Assembly (NCBI RefSeq): GCF_050563525.1
Contig: NZ_JBNXUN010000001.1
Span: forward strand, 248,001 to 312,000
Direction: 5' to 3'
Length of the DNA: 64,000 bases
From: Falsiroseomonas sp050563525
GTDB taxonomy: Bacteria > Pseudomonadota > Alphaproteobacteria > Acetobacterales > Acetobacteraceae
Position 1 is the first letter of the stretch. Each line of letters starts with the position of its first letter. A model generated the notes under the pieces. The model was not told the origin of the DNA and did not search any database. It saw only the letters and a program-made list of their open reading frames with translations. Shown here piece after piece: positions 55,914 to 64,000 of the stretch. The position numbers and the translations under genes are program-made.

Positions 55914-58342
55914 GCCTCGGCGCCCACTTCAGGCTCGTCCTGCCCCAGCACGCGGGTGCGGACATGGCTGACGTAGCGTCGTGCCACGGCATCGGACAGC
56001 GCGGCGGTCTCGGCTTCCAGCGCATGTAGCGCGGCCGGCAGCGCGGCCACCGCGGCATCGCGGTCGGTGGCGACCAGCACCGCATCCACCAGCGCCTGCG
56101 GCCGCGCGGCGAGGCCCGCCGCCGTCGCCGCCAGCGTATCCCCGGCACCGGCGATCTCCGCCAACCGGTCGGATACCGCCGCAAGCTGGAACGCCAGCGC
56201 CCGCGGATTGCCCGGGTCCGCCAGCACCAGGTCCAGCACCGGCGCCGCCTGCACGGCCGCCAGGTAGCGGGCGCGGTAGGTCAGCGCGCTGTCGCAGATC
56301 TCCAGCGCCAGGCGCAGCCCGGCCTCGATGCGTGGCGCCGGCTGGTCCAGCGCATGCGCCAGGTTGCGGGCCGTCGCCGTCGCACGCTCGATCCGGCGGC
56401 CAAGGTCGAGGAACATCCAGGCGCCGCCGCGCACCATGTTCTCCGCCGCGATACCGGACACCGCATTGCAGAAGCGGATGATGGCGGTGGCGGCGGCGGC
56501 CAGCGCATCGTCGCCATCGGCGCCGGACAGCAGGCGGGCGCGGCCTTCCTGGATCAGGTGCGCGAAGGCCGCCCACATGTCATGGGTCAGGCGGTCCCGT
56601 ACCGCCACCTGCGGCCGTTCCACCGCTTCCAGCAGGCCGAGCAGCGCGCCGCCCGGCGCCGCCGCTTCCCGCAGCGCGCGCGGCAGGGCCTTGCCATCGG
56701 CCGGGCTGGCCGCCGCCTCCGCCGAGATCAGCCCGGCCGCCTGAAGGCAGCGCGCCAGGGCGCGGATCTCGGCGATCTCGCGCGGCATCGCGGCTCCGCG
56801 CAGCAGCCGGGCAAGCAGGGCGCGCAGCAGCCGGGCGGCCGCGTCCAGCCGCTCGATGGTCCGCCCGAGCCAGTACAGATCGTCCGCCACGCGGCTCGGC
56901 AATTCGCCGGAGGACCGGCGGATGGACAGCAGCGCGGCGCGTGGCGCGGCGGGGCCCAGGATGTCCTGCGCGTCTTCCGCGATCACCCAGACATCCTTGG
57001 CCGCGCCGCGCCGCGCCGGCGGGCCGGCGATCGGCCCGCTGCCATCCAGCACATGTGCGAGGCCGCCGGGCATGGCGCGCCAGTCACCCGCCGCGTCGCG
57101 CGCCAGGAACATGCGCAAGGTAACCGGCGCCGGCTCCAGCGCCTCCCCGGCCAGGCGCGGGGTGGCGGAAGGCGCCATCGGACGCGTCGCCGCATGCATC
57201 CAGGCGGCCGCATTGCCCTTCTCGGAAAACACTTCCAGCGCGCCCAGCGGGGTCGCCTGCCCCGGATCGAAGGCGGAGCGCAGGCGCCAGGCCTCGGGCG
57301 CCGCCTGCACGCGGGCGCGGGCGTCCGCGTCGCCCATCCACAGCGTCTCCAGCCCCTCCAGCGCCAGGTCCTCATCCAGCAGGAAGCGCGCGGCAGCCGG
57401 CAGGTAGGGCGCGGCGCCGGGCGCTTCCGCCAGCATCGAACCGGGCGTGTTCACCAGCCGCACCGCCCCCGCCCGCATCGCCTGCATCAGCCCGGGCACG
57501 CCGGAGCCGCTGTCGAATTCCAACGGATCCGAGACCTCACCCTTGATGCGGCGCAGGATGACGTCGACGCGGCGCAGGCCGCGCAGGGTCTTCAGGAACA
57601 CCTGCCCGTCGCGTACCGTGAGGTCACCGGCTTCGACCAGTTCCAACCCCAACTCGCGCGACAGGAACAGGTGCTCCAGCCAGGTCTCCTGCCGCGCGCC
57701 GGGCGACAGCAAGGCGAGGCGCGGGTTGTCCACGCCCCCCGGCGCGAGCGCCTGCAAGGCATCCAGCCAAGTGTCGAAGAAGGGGCGTAAACTGCGGACA
57801 TGCACGGCGCGGAACGCCTCCGGCAGCACGCGGGCCAGCAGGGCGCGGTTTTCCGCCGCGAAGCCCACGCCATTGGCACCGCCACAGCGATCCGCCAGCA
57901 CCCGCCAGGTGCCGTCGGGACCGCGTAGCAGGTCGGCGCCGTAGAAGGTCAGGCGCGGAAACGGCTTCGGCGCCGGCACCCGGCAAGGGCGCAGGAAGTG
58001 TGGGTTGCCGAAGACGAGGGCCGCGGGCAGCACGCCCTCCGACAGCAGGCGCTGCGGTCCGTACAGATCGTCCAGCATCGCCGCCAGCAGCCTTGCCCGC
58101 TGCGCCAGGCCAGCTTCCAGCGCGGCGAACTCCCCGGCCGGCAGGATCAGCGGCACCGGGTCGCAGCGCCAGGGCCGGCTGGTGCGGCTGGTCTCGGTGG
58201 CGAGGACGGTCGCGACGCCCTCCTCCTCGAAGGCACGGTCCAGCCGCCTCGCGCGTTCCGCCACCGCCGGGTAGCCGAGCGAGGAGAAGGCGCCGAGCAG
58301 GCCGCGCCATTGCGGGCGGACCTGGCCGTTGCCGTCCACCAT
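55910..58342 (-). CDS. Circularly permuted ATP-grasp - alpha-E fusion protein
   Basis: An 810-residue fusion. Residues 1-475 are a circularly permuted ATP-grasp ligase (QVRPQWRGLLGAFSSLGYPAVAERARRLDRAF; RLTFYGADLLRGPDGTWRVLADRCGGANGVGFAAENR; VDVILRRIKGEVSDPLEFDSGSGVPGLMQAM). Residues 485-810 are the helical alpha-E domain (SRVADDLYWLGRTIERLDAAARLLRALLARL). In many genomes these domains are separate genes, so the fusion argues they act together. A COOH-NH2 ligase that adds amino acids to a peptide or small molecule has been predicted for such clusters. The ATG at 58342 has no ribosome site; the frame continues upstream to overlap the previous gene, so the true start may be upstream. Confidence 0.87.
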   Translation of the reverse strand: MVDGNGQVRPQWRGLLGAFSSLGYPAVAERARRLDRAFEEEGVATVLATETSRTSRPWRCDPVPLILPAGEFAALEAGLAQRARLLAAMLDDLYGPQRLLSEGVLPAALVFGNPHFLRPCRVPAPKPFPRLTFYGADLLRGPDGTWRVLADRCGGANGVGFAAENRALLARVLPEAFRAVHVRSLRPFFDTWLDALQALAPGGVDNPRLALLSPGARQETWLEHLFLSRELGLELVEAGDLTVRDGQVFLKTLRGLRRVDVILRRIKGEVSDPLEFDSGSGVPGLMQAMRAGAVRLVNTPGSMLAEAPGAAPYLPAAARFLLDEDLALEGLETLWMGDADARARVQAAPEAWRLRSAFDPGQATPLGALEVFSEKGNAAAWMHAATRPMAPSATPRLAGEALEPAPVTLRMFLARDAAGDWRAMPGGLAHVLDGSGPIAGPPARRGAAKDVWVIAEDAQDILGPAAPRAALLSIRRSSGELPSRVADDLYWLGRTIERLDAAARLLRALLARLLRGAAMPREIAEIRALARCLQAAGLISAEAAASPADGKALPRALREAAAPGGALLGLLEAVERPQVAVRDRLTHDMWAAFAHLIQEGRARLLSGADGDDALAAAATAIIRFCNAVSGIAAENMVRGGAWMFLDLGRRIERATATARNLAHALDQPAPRIEAGLRLALEICDSALTYRARYLAAVQAAPVLDLVLADPGNPRALAFQLAAVSDRLAEIAGAGDTLAATAAGLAARPQALVDAVLVATDRDAAVAALPAALHALEAETAALSDAVARRYVSHVRTRVLGQDEPEVGAEA

Positions 58343-58389
58343 CTCGTCCAGTTGGTGCGGGGCGTTTTCCGCGGAGGCCGGCGCGTCGG

Positions 58390-61300
58390 TCAGCGGGTAC
58401 GCCTCAAGTCGAGCGTGCGCGGCGTGGCGCGGGAGGGCACGCTTCGCGGCGCCTCCATCGCGCCCGGCGTATGGCCCATCGGCATGAACAGCGCGCGCCG
58501 CCGCGCCTCCGCCTCGTTCGCATTGACCGGGAAGGTCTGGTAGTTGCGCCCGCCCGGGTGCGCCACGTGGTGCTGGCAGCCGCCGAGGCTGCGCCCGGTC
58601 CAGCTATCCCACACGTCGAAGGTCAGCGGCGCCTGGGCGCGCACCGTCGGGTGCAACGCGCTCGGCGGGTCCCACGCCTTGAAGCGGATGCCGGCGACGT
58701 ATTCGCCCTCCGTCCCCGTCGGGCTCAGTGGCACCGCGGCGCCGTTGCAGGCGAGCACAAAGCGCTCCTCCACCCAGCCCGTCACCCTTGCCTGCAAGCG
58801 CTCCACGCTGCTGTCGACATAGCGCGTGGTGCCGCCGGCGGAGGCTTCCTCGCCCAGCACATGCCAGGGCTCCAGCGCATTGCGCAGTTCCAGTTCCATC
58901 CCACGCAACGCAATGTGGCCGACCTTGGGGAAACGGAACTCGAAATGCGGCTCGAACCAGGCGGCATCGACCGGGAAGCCAAGCGCCTGCACCTCCTCGA
59001 TGACTTCCGAAAAATCCTGCCGCGCATGATGGTGCAGCATGAAGTCGTCATGCAGCCGCGTGCCCCACTTGATCAGGCGCCGCTCATACGGCCGCTGCCA
59101 GAAGCCCGCGACCAGCGACCGCAAAAGCAGTTGCTGCGCCAGCGACATCTGCCAATGCGGCTGCATCTCGAAACCGCGGAACTCCACAAGCCCGCGCCGC
59201 CCGCCCGCATTGTTCGGGTCATACATCTTGTCGATGCAGAATTCCGTGCGGTGCGTGTTGCCCGTCATGTCGACCAGCAGGTTCCGGAAGATTCGGTCGG
59301 TCAGCCAGGGCGGCGAGGCCTCGCCCATGCGCGGCACCTGCGCCAGCGCCGTCTCCAGCTCATGCACCGCATCGCCGCGCGCCTCGTCGACGCGCGGATG
59401 CTGGCTGGTCGGGCCGATGAACAGGCCGCTGAACAGGTAGGACAGGCTCGGGTGGTTGTGCCAGAAGCCGACCAGCGACTTCAGCAGATCCGGCCGCCGC
59501 AGGAAGGGACTGTCCGCCGGTTCCGCCGCGCCCATCACCATGTGGTTGCCGCCGCCGGTGCCGACATGGCGGCCGTCCAACATGAATTTTTCCGCCGCCA
59601 GCCCGATCTGGCGCGCTTCCTCGTACAGCACCTCCGTCCTCGCGCTGAGGTCGGACCAGCTGGCGGAGGGATGCACATTCACCTCGATCACCCCCGGATC
59701 GGGCGTGACGGAGAAGTTCAGCAGGCGCGGGTCGCCCGGCGGCTGGTAGCCTTCGAGGAACACCTTGCGGCCGACATCGCGCGCCACATCCTCGATCGCC
59801 GCCACCAGGTCGATCCAGTCCTGCGCCAGGGCCAGCGGCGGCAGGAAGATGTGGATAAGCCCGCCGCGGCTCTCGACGCAGAGCGCCGTCCGCACCACGC
59901 CCGGCTCCTCCTTCCCAGGTTCCGGCACCGGCTGCTCGATGATGCGGGCGCGTTCCCCGGTCCCGTCGCGTCGCGGCCGCAGCGGTTCGCGGCGGGCAAA
60001 AGGGTCCGGCTCAGGCTGCGCATCGATGCTTTTCTCGGAGGCCCAGGGCAGGCTGTCCAGCGGCAGCCGGAAGCCCATCGGGCTGTCGCCGGGGATCAGC
60101 AGCAACTCGCCATCGCGGAACGACCACCTGCCGGATTCCCAGGCGCGATCCTCACCCTCCCCGGCCCGGCGCAGGGGCAGGACGGAGCCGACCTCCGCCG
60201 CCAACCCGCCGGCGAACAACCGCGCCAGCCGCGCGCGTTCCAGCGGGTCGCGCAGCTTGCTGTCCTCCGCCACCACGTTGGCGGGCAGCAGCTTTTCCTT
60301 CCACAGGTAGTAGTGGACATCCTCGCGGGCCGGGATCCGCAAAGCCGGGTCCAGGCCGAGCCGGCCGGCCAGCATCACGGCGAATTCCGCCGCGTCCTTG
60401 GCAGTCGCATCGTCGGTGTCGTCATCCGAGGCCAGCAGCGCAGGATCGGTCCAGACCGGCTCGCCATCCGCCCGCCAGTGGCAATGCAGCCCCCAGCGCG
60501 GCAGCGGCTCGCCCGGATACCACTTGCCCTGCGCGTAGCTGAGCGCCGAGCCCGGCGCCCACAGCCCCTGCAACCGCCGCAGCAGCCGCCCCGCCAGCTT
60601 GCGCTTGGTCGGGCCGAGCGCATCCGTGTTCCATTCCGCCGCGTCGCGGTCGCCCTCCGCCACGAAGGTCGGCTCGCCGCCCACCGTCAGGCGCACGTCG
60701 CCGGCCACCAGCGCCTCATCGACCCTGGTGCCGAGCGCCATGATCCGCGCCCAGTCCTCCTCGGTGTAGGGCTTGGTCACGCGGGGCGACTGCGCCACGC
60801 GGCGGACTTCCATGTGGAAACCGAACTCCGTCTCCGCTTCGTCCACGCCGCCGGTGATCGCGGCGGCCGAGGCGGGTTCTGGCGTCGCCGCCAGCGGGAT
60901 ATGGCCCTCGCCCGCCAGCAGCCCGCTGGTCGGGTCGAGGCCGATCCAGCCGGCGCCCGGTACGTACACCTCGCACCAGGCGTGCAGGTCGGTGAAGTCC
61001 GTCGTGGTGCCCTGCGGGCCGGTCACCGACTTGATGTCGGGGACAAGCTGGATGAGGTAGCCGGAGACGAAGCGGGCGGCGAAGCCCAGGTGGCGCAGGA
61101 TCTGCACCAGCAGCCAGCCGGAATCGCGGCAGGAGCCTTTCCGGTTGGACAGCACTTCCTCCGGCGTCCAGACGCCAGGTTCAAGCCGGACGATGTAGCC
61201 GATCTCGGTGGACAGCTTTTGGTTCAGGTCGACCAGATAGTTGACGGTGTTCGGCGCCTGCCGCGGCACGCCCTTCAGATAGGCATCCAGCAGCGGGCCG

Positions 61301-61668
61301 GGGGCGGAGACGCGACGGAACGGCGCAAGTTCCTGCGCCAGCACCGGATCGTATTCGAAGGGGAAGGCCTCGGCCTCGGGCTCCACGAAGAAGTCGAAGG
61401 GGTTGATCGTGGCCATGTCGGCCAGCAGGTCGACCGTCACTTCGAAGGACCGGACGCGGTCGGGAAAGACCACGCGGGCGCAAAAGTTGCCCTGCGGGTC
61501 CTGCACCCAGTTCAGGAAATGCGGCTTCGGCGAGATGTCGAGGGAGTAGGACAGGATCGGCGTGCGGCAATGTGGCGCCGGACGCAGCCGGATCAGCTGC
61601 GGCGACATGCCCACCAACCGGTCGTAGCTGTAGCTGGTGCGATGGGTGAGCGCAGCGTGGATGCTCAT
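58390..61668 (-). CDS. Transglutaminase / DUF2126 protein
   Basis: A 1092-residue protein. Residues 1-80 are the bacterial transglutaminase N-terminal domain, followed by the core with C180 (SNRKGSCRDSGWLLVQIL), H229 (FTDLHAWCEVYV) and D245 (GLDPTSG). Residues 300-1092 are DUF2126, with LTVGGEPTFVAEGDRDAAEWNTDALGPTKRKLAG, RWGLHCHWRADGEPVW and VEFRGFEMQPHWQMSLAQQLLLRSL. The role of DUF2126 is unknown, but it nearly always sits with ATP-grasp/alpha-E genes. No ribosome site precedes the ATG at 61668. It is the first gene in the transglutaminase operon. Confidence 0.9.
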   Translation of the reverse strand: MSIHAALTHRTSYSYDRLVGMSPQLIRLRPAPHCRTPILSYSLDISPKPHFLNWVQDPQGNFCARVVFPDRVRSFEVTVDLLADMATINPFDFFVEPEAEAFPFEYDPVLAQELAPFRRVSAPGPLLDAYLKGVPRQAPNTVNYLVDLNQKLSTEIGYIVRLEPGVWTPEEVLSNRKGSCRDSGWLLVQILRHLGFAARFVSGYLIQLVPDIKSVTGPQGTTTDFTDLHAWCEVYVPGAGWIGLDPTSGLLAGEGHIPLAATPEPASAAAITGGVDEAETEFGFHMEVRRVAQSPRVTKPYTEEDWARIMALGTRVDEALVAGDVRLTVGGEPTFVAEGDRDAAEWNTDALGPTKRKLAGRLLRRLQGLWAPGSALSYAQGKWYPGEPLPRWGLHCHWRADGEPVWTDPALLASDDDTDDATAKDAAEFAVMLAGRLGLDPALRIPAREDVHYYLWKEKLLPANVVAEDSKLRDPLERARLARLFAGGLAAEVGSVLPLRRAGEGEDRAWESGRWSFRDGELLLIPGDSPMGFRLPLDSLPWASEKSIDAQPEPDPFARREPLRPRRDGTGERARIIEQPVPEPGKEEPGVVRTALCVESRGGLIHIFLPPLALAQDWIDLVAAIEDVARDVGRKVFLEGYQPPGDPRLLNFSVTPDPGVIEVNVHPSASWSDLSARTEVLYEEARQIGLAAEKFMLDGRHVGTGGGNHMVMGAAEPADSPFLRRPDLLKSLVGFWHNHPSLSYLFSGLFIGPTSQHPRVDEARGDAVHELETALAQVPRMGEASPPWLTDRIFRNLLVDMTGNTHRTEFCIDKMYDPNNAGGRRGLVEFRGFEMQPHWQMSLAQQLLLRSLVAGFWQRPYERRLIKWGTRLHDDFMLHHHARQDFSEVIEEVQALGFPVDAAWFEPHFEFRFPKVGHIALRGMELELRNALEPWHVLGEEASAGGTTRYVDSSVERLQARVTGWVEERFVLACNGAAVPLSPTGTEGEYVAGIRFKAWDPPSALHPTVRAQAPLTFDVWDSWTGRSLGGCQHHVAHPGGRNYQTFPVNANEAEARRRALFMPMGHTPGAMEAPRSVPSRATPRTLDLRRTR

Positions 61669-61816
61669 GGGGAGGGGGGTGTCCGGCCGGGATTTTCGCT
61701 CTCCGCTATCCCATCGGAACGGTAGCCGCCGCAAGGCCGCACCGGCACCCGGGTGGACAGGGGATGGGCTGGCGCGGCACCCTGCTGCCTCGGGATCGGC
61801 TTTTGGGGGAACGTGG

Positions 61817-62560
61817 ATGGCACAAAAATATGCATTGGTGACGGGCGCTGGGTCCGGCGTCGGCCGCGCCGCCTCCCTGGCGCTGGCCGAGGATGGCTGG
61901 ACCGTCGCCCTGCTCGGCCGCCGGCAGGACGCGCTGGAGGAGACCGCCGGCCTGTGCCAGGGCGAGACGCTGGTCGTGCCGGCGGACGTGACAGAACCCG
62001 GCCAGATCGACGCCGCCTTCGCCACGATTGAACAAAAATTCGGCCGCCTGGACCTGTTGTTCAACAACGCCGGGAACAACGTGCCCGGCACGCCGTTCGA
62101 GGAGCTGACGGCGGAGCAGTGGTTCAAAGTGGTGGCGGTCAACCTGAATGGCGTGTTCCTGTGCGCGCATGCGGCCTTCCGCATGATGGCGAAGCAGCAG
62201 CCGATGGGCGGGCGTATCATCAACAACGGCTCGATCAGCGCCCACGCCCCGCGCCCGGGCAGCGCGCCCTACACCGCCACGAAGCACGCCGTCACCGGCC
62301 TGACGAAATCCATGAACCTTGATGGGCGGCGGTTCGACATCGCCGTGGGCCAGATCGATATCGGCAACGCCGCGACGCCGATGGCGGAACGCATGGCCAA
62401 GGGCGTGCCGCAGGCGGATTGGTCGATCAAGGCGGAGCCGCTGATGAAGGTCGACCATGTCGGCCGCGCCGTGGCGCAGATGGCGGCCTGGCCGCTGGAG
62501 ACCAACGTGCTGACCATGACCATCATGGCCAGCAAGATGCCCTTCGTCGGCAGGGGGTGA
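61817..62560 (+). CDS. Short-chain dehydrogenase/reductase (first of pair)
   Basis: A 247-residue SDR. The nucleotide motif is TGAGSGVGRAASLALAEDG, followed by NNAGNNVPGTPFEEL and YTATKHAVTGLTKSMNLD with the catalytic Tyr and Lys. The Ser is at NGSISAHAP. GGGGGA lies 6 bases before the ATG. It diverges from the DUF2126 gene and stands 4 bases before the next SDR. The substrate is unknown. Confidence 0.9.
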   Translation: MAQKYALVTGAGSGVGRAASLALAEDGWTVALLGRRQDALEETAGLCQGETLVVPADVTEPGQIDAAFATIEQKFGRLDLLFNNAGNNVPGTPFEELTAEQWFKVVAVNLNGVFLCAHAAFRMMAKQQPMGGRIINNGSISAHAPRPGSAPYTATKHAVTGLTKSMNLDGRRFDIAVGQIDIGNAATPMAERMAKGVPQADWSIKAEPLMKVDHVGRAVAQMAAWPLETNVLTMTIMASKMPFVGRG

Positions 62561-62564
62561 TGCC

Positions 62565-63317
62565 ATGAACAAGCTGGATCTTCAGGGCCGCGTCGCCGTC
62601 GTCACCGGCGGCGCGCGTGGCATCGGGCTGGCGGTGGCCCGCCGCATGGTGGCATCCGGCGCCAGCGTCTCGATCTGGGATGCCGACCCGGCCAAGGCCG
62701 AGGAAAGCCGCGCGGCGCTGGCCGCCGACGGCACCGTCACCGCACAGGTGCTGGACCTCGCCGATGAATTGGCGGTGGCGGAGGCGACGGCGAAGACCAT
62801 CGCCGCGCATGGCAAGGTGGATATCCTGGTGAACAACGCCGGCATCACCGGCGGCAACATGCCGGTGGCCGAAATTCCCCCCGCGCAGTGGCGCCGCGTG
62901 GTGGAGGTGAACCTGACGGCCCCGTTCCTGGTATCCCAGGCCCTGGTGCCGCATCTGGTCGCCAATGGCTGGGGCCGCGTCGTGAACGTCGCCTCCGTCG
63001 CCGGCAAGGAAGGCAACCCCAACGCGGCGCACTACAGCGCCAGCAAGGCCGGGCTGATCGGCCTGACCAAATCGCTGGCGAAGGAGCTTGCGACCAAGGG
63101 CGTGCTGGTGAACTGTGTCACGCCGGCCGCCGCCAAGACCGACATCTTCAACCAGATGACGGAAGCCCACATCGCCTTCATGCTGTCCAAGATCCCGATG
63201 GGCCGCTTCGTGGAGGTGGAGGAGATCGCCGGGCTGATCTGCTGGCTGGCGAGCCCCGACTGTTCCTTCTCCACCGGCGCGGTGTTCGACATCTCCGGCG
63301 GGCGCGCCACCTATTGA
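62565..63317 (+). CDS. Short-chain dehydrogenase/reductase (second of pair, FabG-like)
   Basis: A 250-residue SDR with VVTGGARGIGLAVARRMV, NNAGITGGNMPVAEIPPAQWRRV, NVASVAGKEGNPNAAHYSASKAGLIGLTKSLAKEL and DISGGRATY at the end. This is the classical SDR layout (Ser, Tyr, Lys). It resembles sugar or 3-oxoacyl reductases. Its stop overlaps the start of glucokinase (TTGA at 63314-63317), so it is probably a sugar dehydrogenase (inference). Confidence 0.9.
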   Translation: MNKLDLQGRVAVVTGGARGIGLAVARRMVASGASVSIWDADPAKAEESRAALAADGTVTAQVLDLADELAVAEATAKTIAAHGKVDILVNNAGITGGNMPVAEIPPAQWRRVVEVNLTAPFLVSQALVPHLVANGWGRVVNVASVAGKEGNPNAAHYSASKAGLIGLTKSLAKELATKGVLVNCVTPAAAKTDIFNQMTEAHIAFMLSKIPMGRFVEVEEIAGLICWLASPDCSFSTGAVFDISGGRATY

Positions 63318-64000
63318 GCGCGCTGCTGGCGGATATCGGCGGCACCAACGCCCGCTTTGCGCTGTTGGAGGATGGCCTGGTCGGTGACCCGGCCATCCTG
63401 CCGGTCGCCGAGTATCCGACGCCGGAAGACGCCATCGCCGCCGCCCTGGCGCTGCTGCGGCCGCGGTCACCGCTGGATCGCGCCGTGCTGGCCGTGGCCG
63501 GGCCAGTGCTGGAAGAACCCGTGCGCCTGACCAACGCGCCCTGGGAATTGCGCAGCGACGCCATCGCCGCCCGCTTCGGCATGGCGCGGGTGCGGCTGGT
63601 GAACGACTTCCTGGCGCTGGCCCACGCGCTGCCGCACCTCGGCGCGGCCGATCTGGTGCGGATCGGCGGCGGCCGCTCGGTGCCCGACGCGCCGATGATC
63701 GTCGTCGGCCCCGGCACCGGCCTCGGCGCCGCCGGGCTGGTGCCGAGCCCGGCCGGGCCGATCGCGGTGCCGACGGAGGGCGGCCATATCGGCCTGGCGC
63801 CGGAGACGGCGCGGGAGGATGCGGTGGTTGGCGCGCTCCGCGCCCGCTGCGGACGCGCCGGGGCGGAGGAAGCGCTCTCCGGCCGTGGCCTGGTGAACCT
63901 GCACGCCATCTGCGCCGTGTTGCAGGGCATCGCGGTGCCGGAGCGTGACGCCGGCGCCATCGTCGATGCCGCCGGCACCTGCCCGGTGGCGGCGGAGGCG
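63314..64000 (+). CDS. glk: Glucokinase (partial, cut by window end)
   Basis: The first 229 codons of a glucokinase of the Glk (not ROK) type, with TTG start at 63314 overlapping the SDR stop. ADIGGTNARFALLEDG is the phosphate-1 motif; APWELRSDAIAARFGMARVRLVNDFLALAHALP holds the sugar-binding Asn and catalytic Asp, followed by VVGPGTGLGAAGLVPS and PTEGGHIGLAPET. The C-terminus is beyond the right edge. It phosphorylates glucose at C6. Confidence 0.92.
   Translation, partial: MSALLADIGGTNARFALLEDGLVGDPAILPVAEYPTPEDAIAAALALLRPRSPLDRAVLAVAGPVLEEPVRLTNAPWELRSDAIAARFGMARVRLVNDFLALAHALPHLGAADLVRIGGGRSVPDAPMIVVGPGTGLGAAGLVPSPAGPIAVPTEGGHIGLAPETAREDAVVGALRARCGRAGAEEALSGRGLVNLHAICAVLQGIAVPERDAGAIVDAAGTCPVAAEA

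Noticed and set aside
58343..58395. CTG start for the ATP-grasp/alpha-E gene overlapping the upstream stop
   Set aside because: The frame is open there and would give CTGA coupling, but CTG starts are rare and no ribosome site is visible. I kept the ATG at 58342 with a caution.
58000..61725. Open frame of more than 1200 codons opposite the ATP-grasp and DUF2126 genes
   Set aside because: Antisense shadow with Arg/Gln/His-rich low-complexity product; the minus-strand genes have clear catalytic motifs.

Overview
This is a 64 kb chromosomal window with very high GC and GC-rich third codon positions. It is almost fully packed with genes; no gap between genes exceeds about 300 bases. The gene content points to an alphaproteobacterium, most likely an acetic-acid-bacteria relative such as a Roseomonas-like Acetobacteraceae (inference). 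The supporting genes are COQ9, ATP12, a Tim14-like J protein, split pntAa/pntAb/pntB, MaeB fused to a phosphotransacetylase domain, and several Bug- and TAXI-type binding proteins. I saw no phage, insertion sequence, CRISPR array or rRNA operon. One tRNA gene is present, tRNA-Leu(GAG).

Layout. 1-2.6 kb: xanthine dehydrogenase (xdhA and the start of xdhB) and an OmpR-type regulator. 2.8-5.5 kb: a receiver protein with a degenerate kinase-like tail, a 13-bp tandem repeat, and a secreted GH8 glucanase. 5.5-7.2 kb: a sugar-acid dehydratase. 7.4-16.5 kb: a surface-polysaccharide and export block, with a GT4 glycosyltransferase, rfbC-rfbD-rfbA (no rfbB), then a translationally coupled operon of a tail-anchored protein, two type-I-secretion-like ABC half transporters and an HlyD adaptor. 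16.5-22 kb: a flavin monooxygenase, then the glycerol-3-phosphate importer ugpBAEC behind a well-matched Pho box. 22-24.2 kb: a TPR-glycosyltransferase fusion. 24.2-26.8 kb: a sensor kinase and a stand-alone receiver whose stop codons abut tail to tail.

26.9-29.7 kb: AIG2-like protein, phosphomannomutase/phosphoglucomutase and galU, supplying sugar nucleotides. 29.7-32.5 kb: J protein, VWA protein, EEP phosphatase/nuclease and a membrane protein. 32.5-36 kb: malic enzyme, tRNA-Leu, lipB and a convergent membrane gene. 36.5-41.3 kb: a DEAD-box helicase, then acylphosphatase, ATP12, a secreted protein, a 25-residue membrane peptide, COQ9 and peptide deformylase. 41.5-48.6 kb: rpsU, a HemL-like class III aminotransferase, TauE exporter, transhydrogenase and DUF3891.

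48.6-53.4 kb: a TAXI receptor diverges from a LysR - Bug receptor - adenine deaminase operon, suggesting purine-related uptake and deamination (xdh is at the other end of the window). 53.4-61.7 kb: OpgC and DoxX genes, then transglutaminase, circularly permuted ATP-grasp/alpha-E and a 1092-residue transglutaminase/DUF2126 protein, the hallmark of a predicted but poorly characterised peptide-ligation/tagging system. 61.8-64 kb: two short-chain dehydrogenases and a glucokinase cut by the window end.

The most interesting material is the transglutaminase/ATP-grasp/alpha-E cluster, the paired-ABC secretion operon, the Pho box before ugp, the receiver-pseudokinase, and several small genes under 60 codons.
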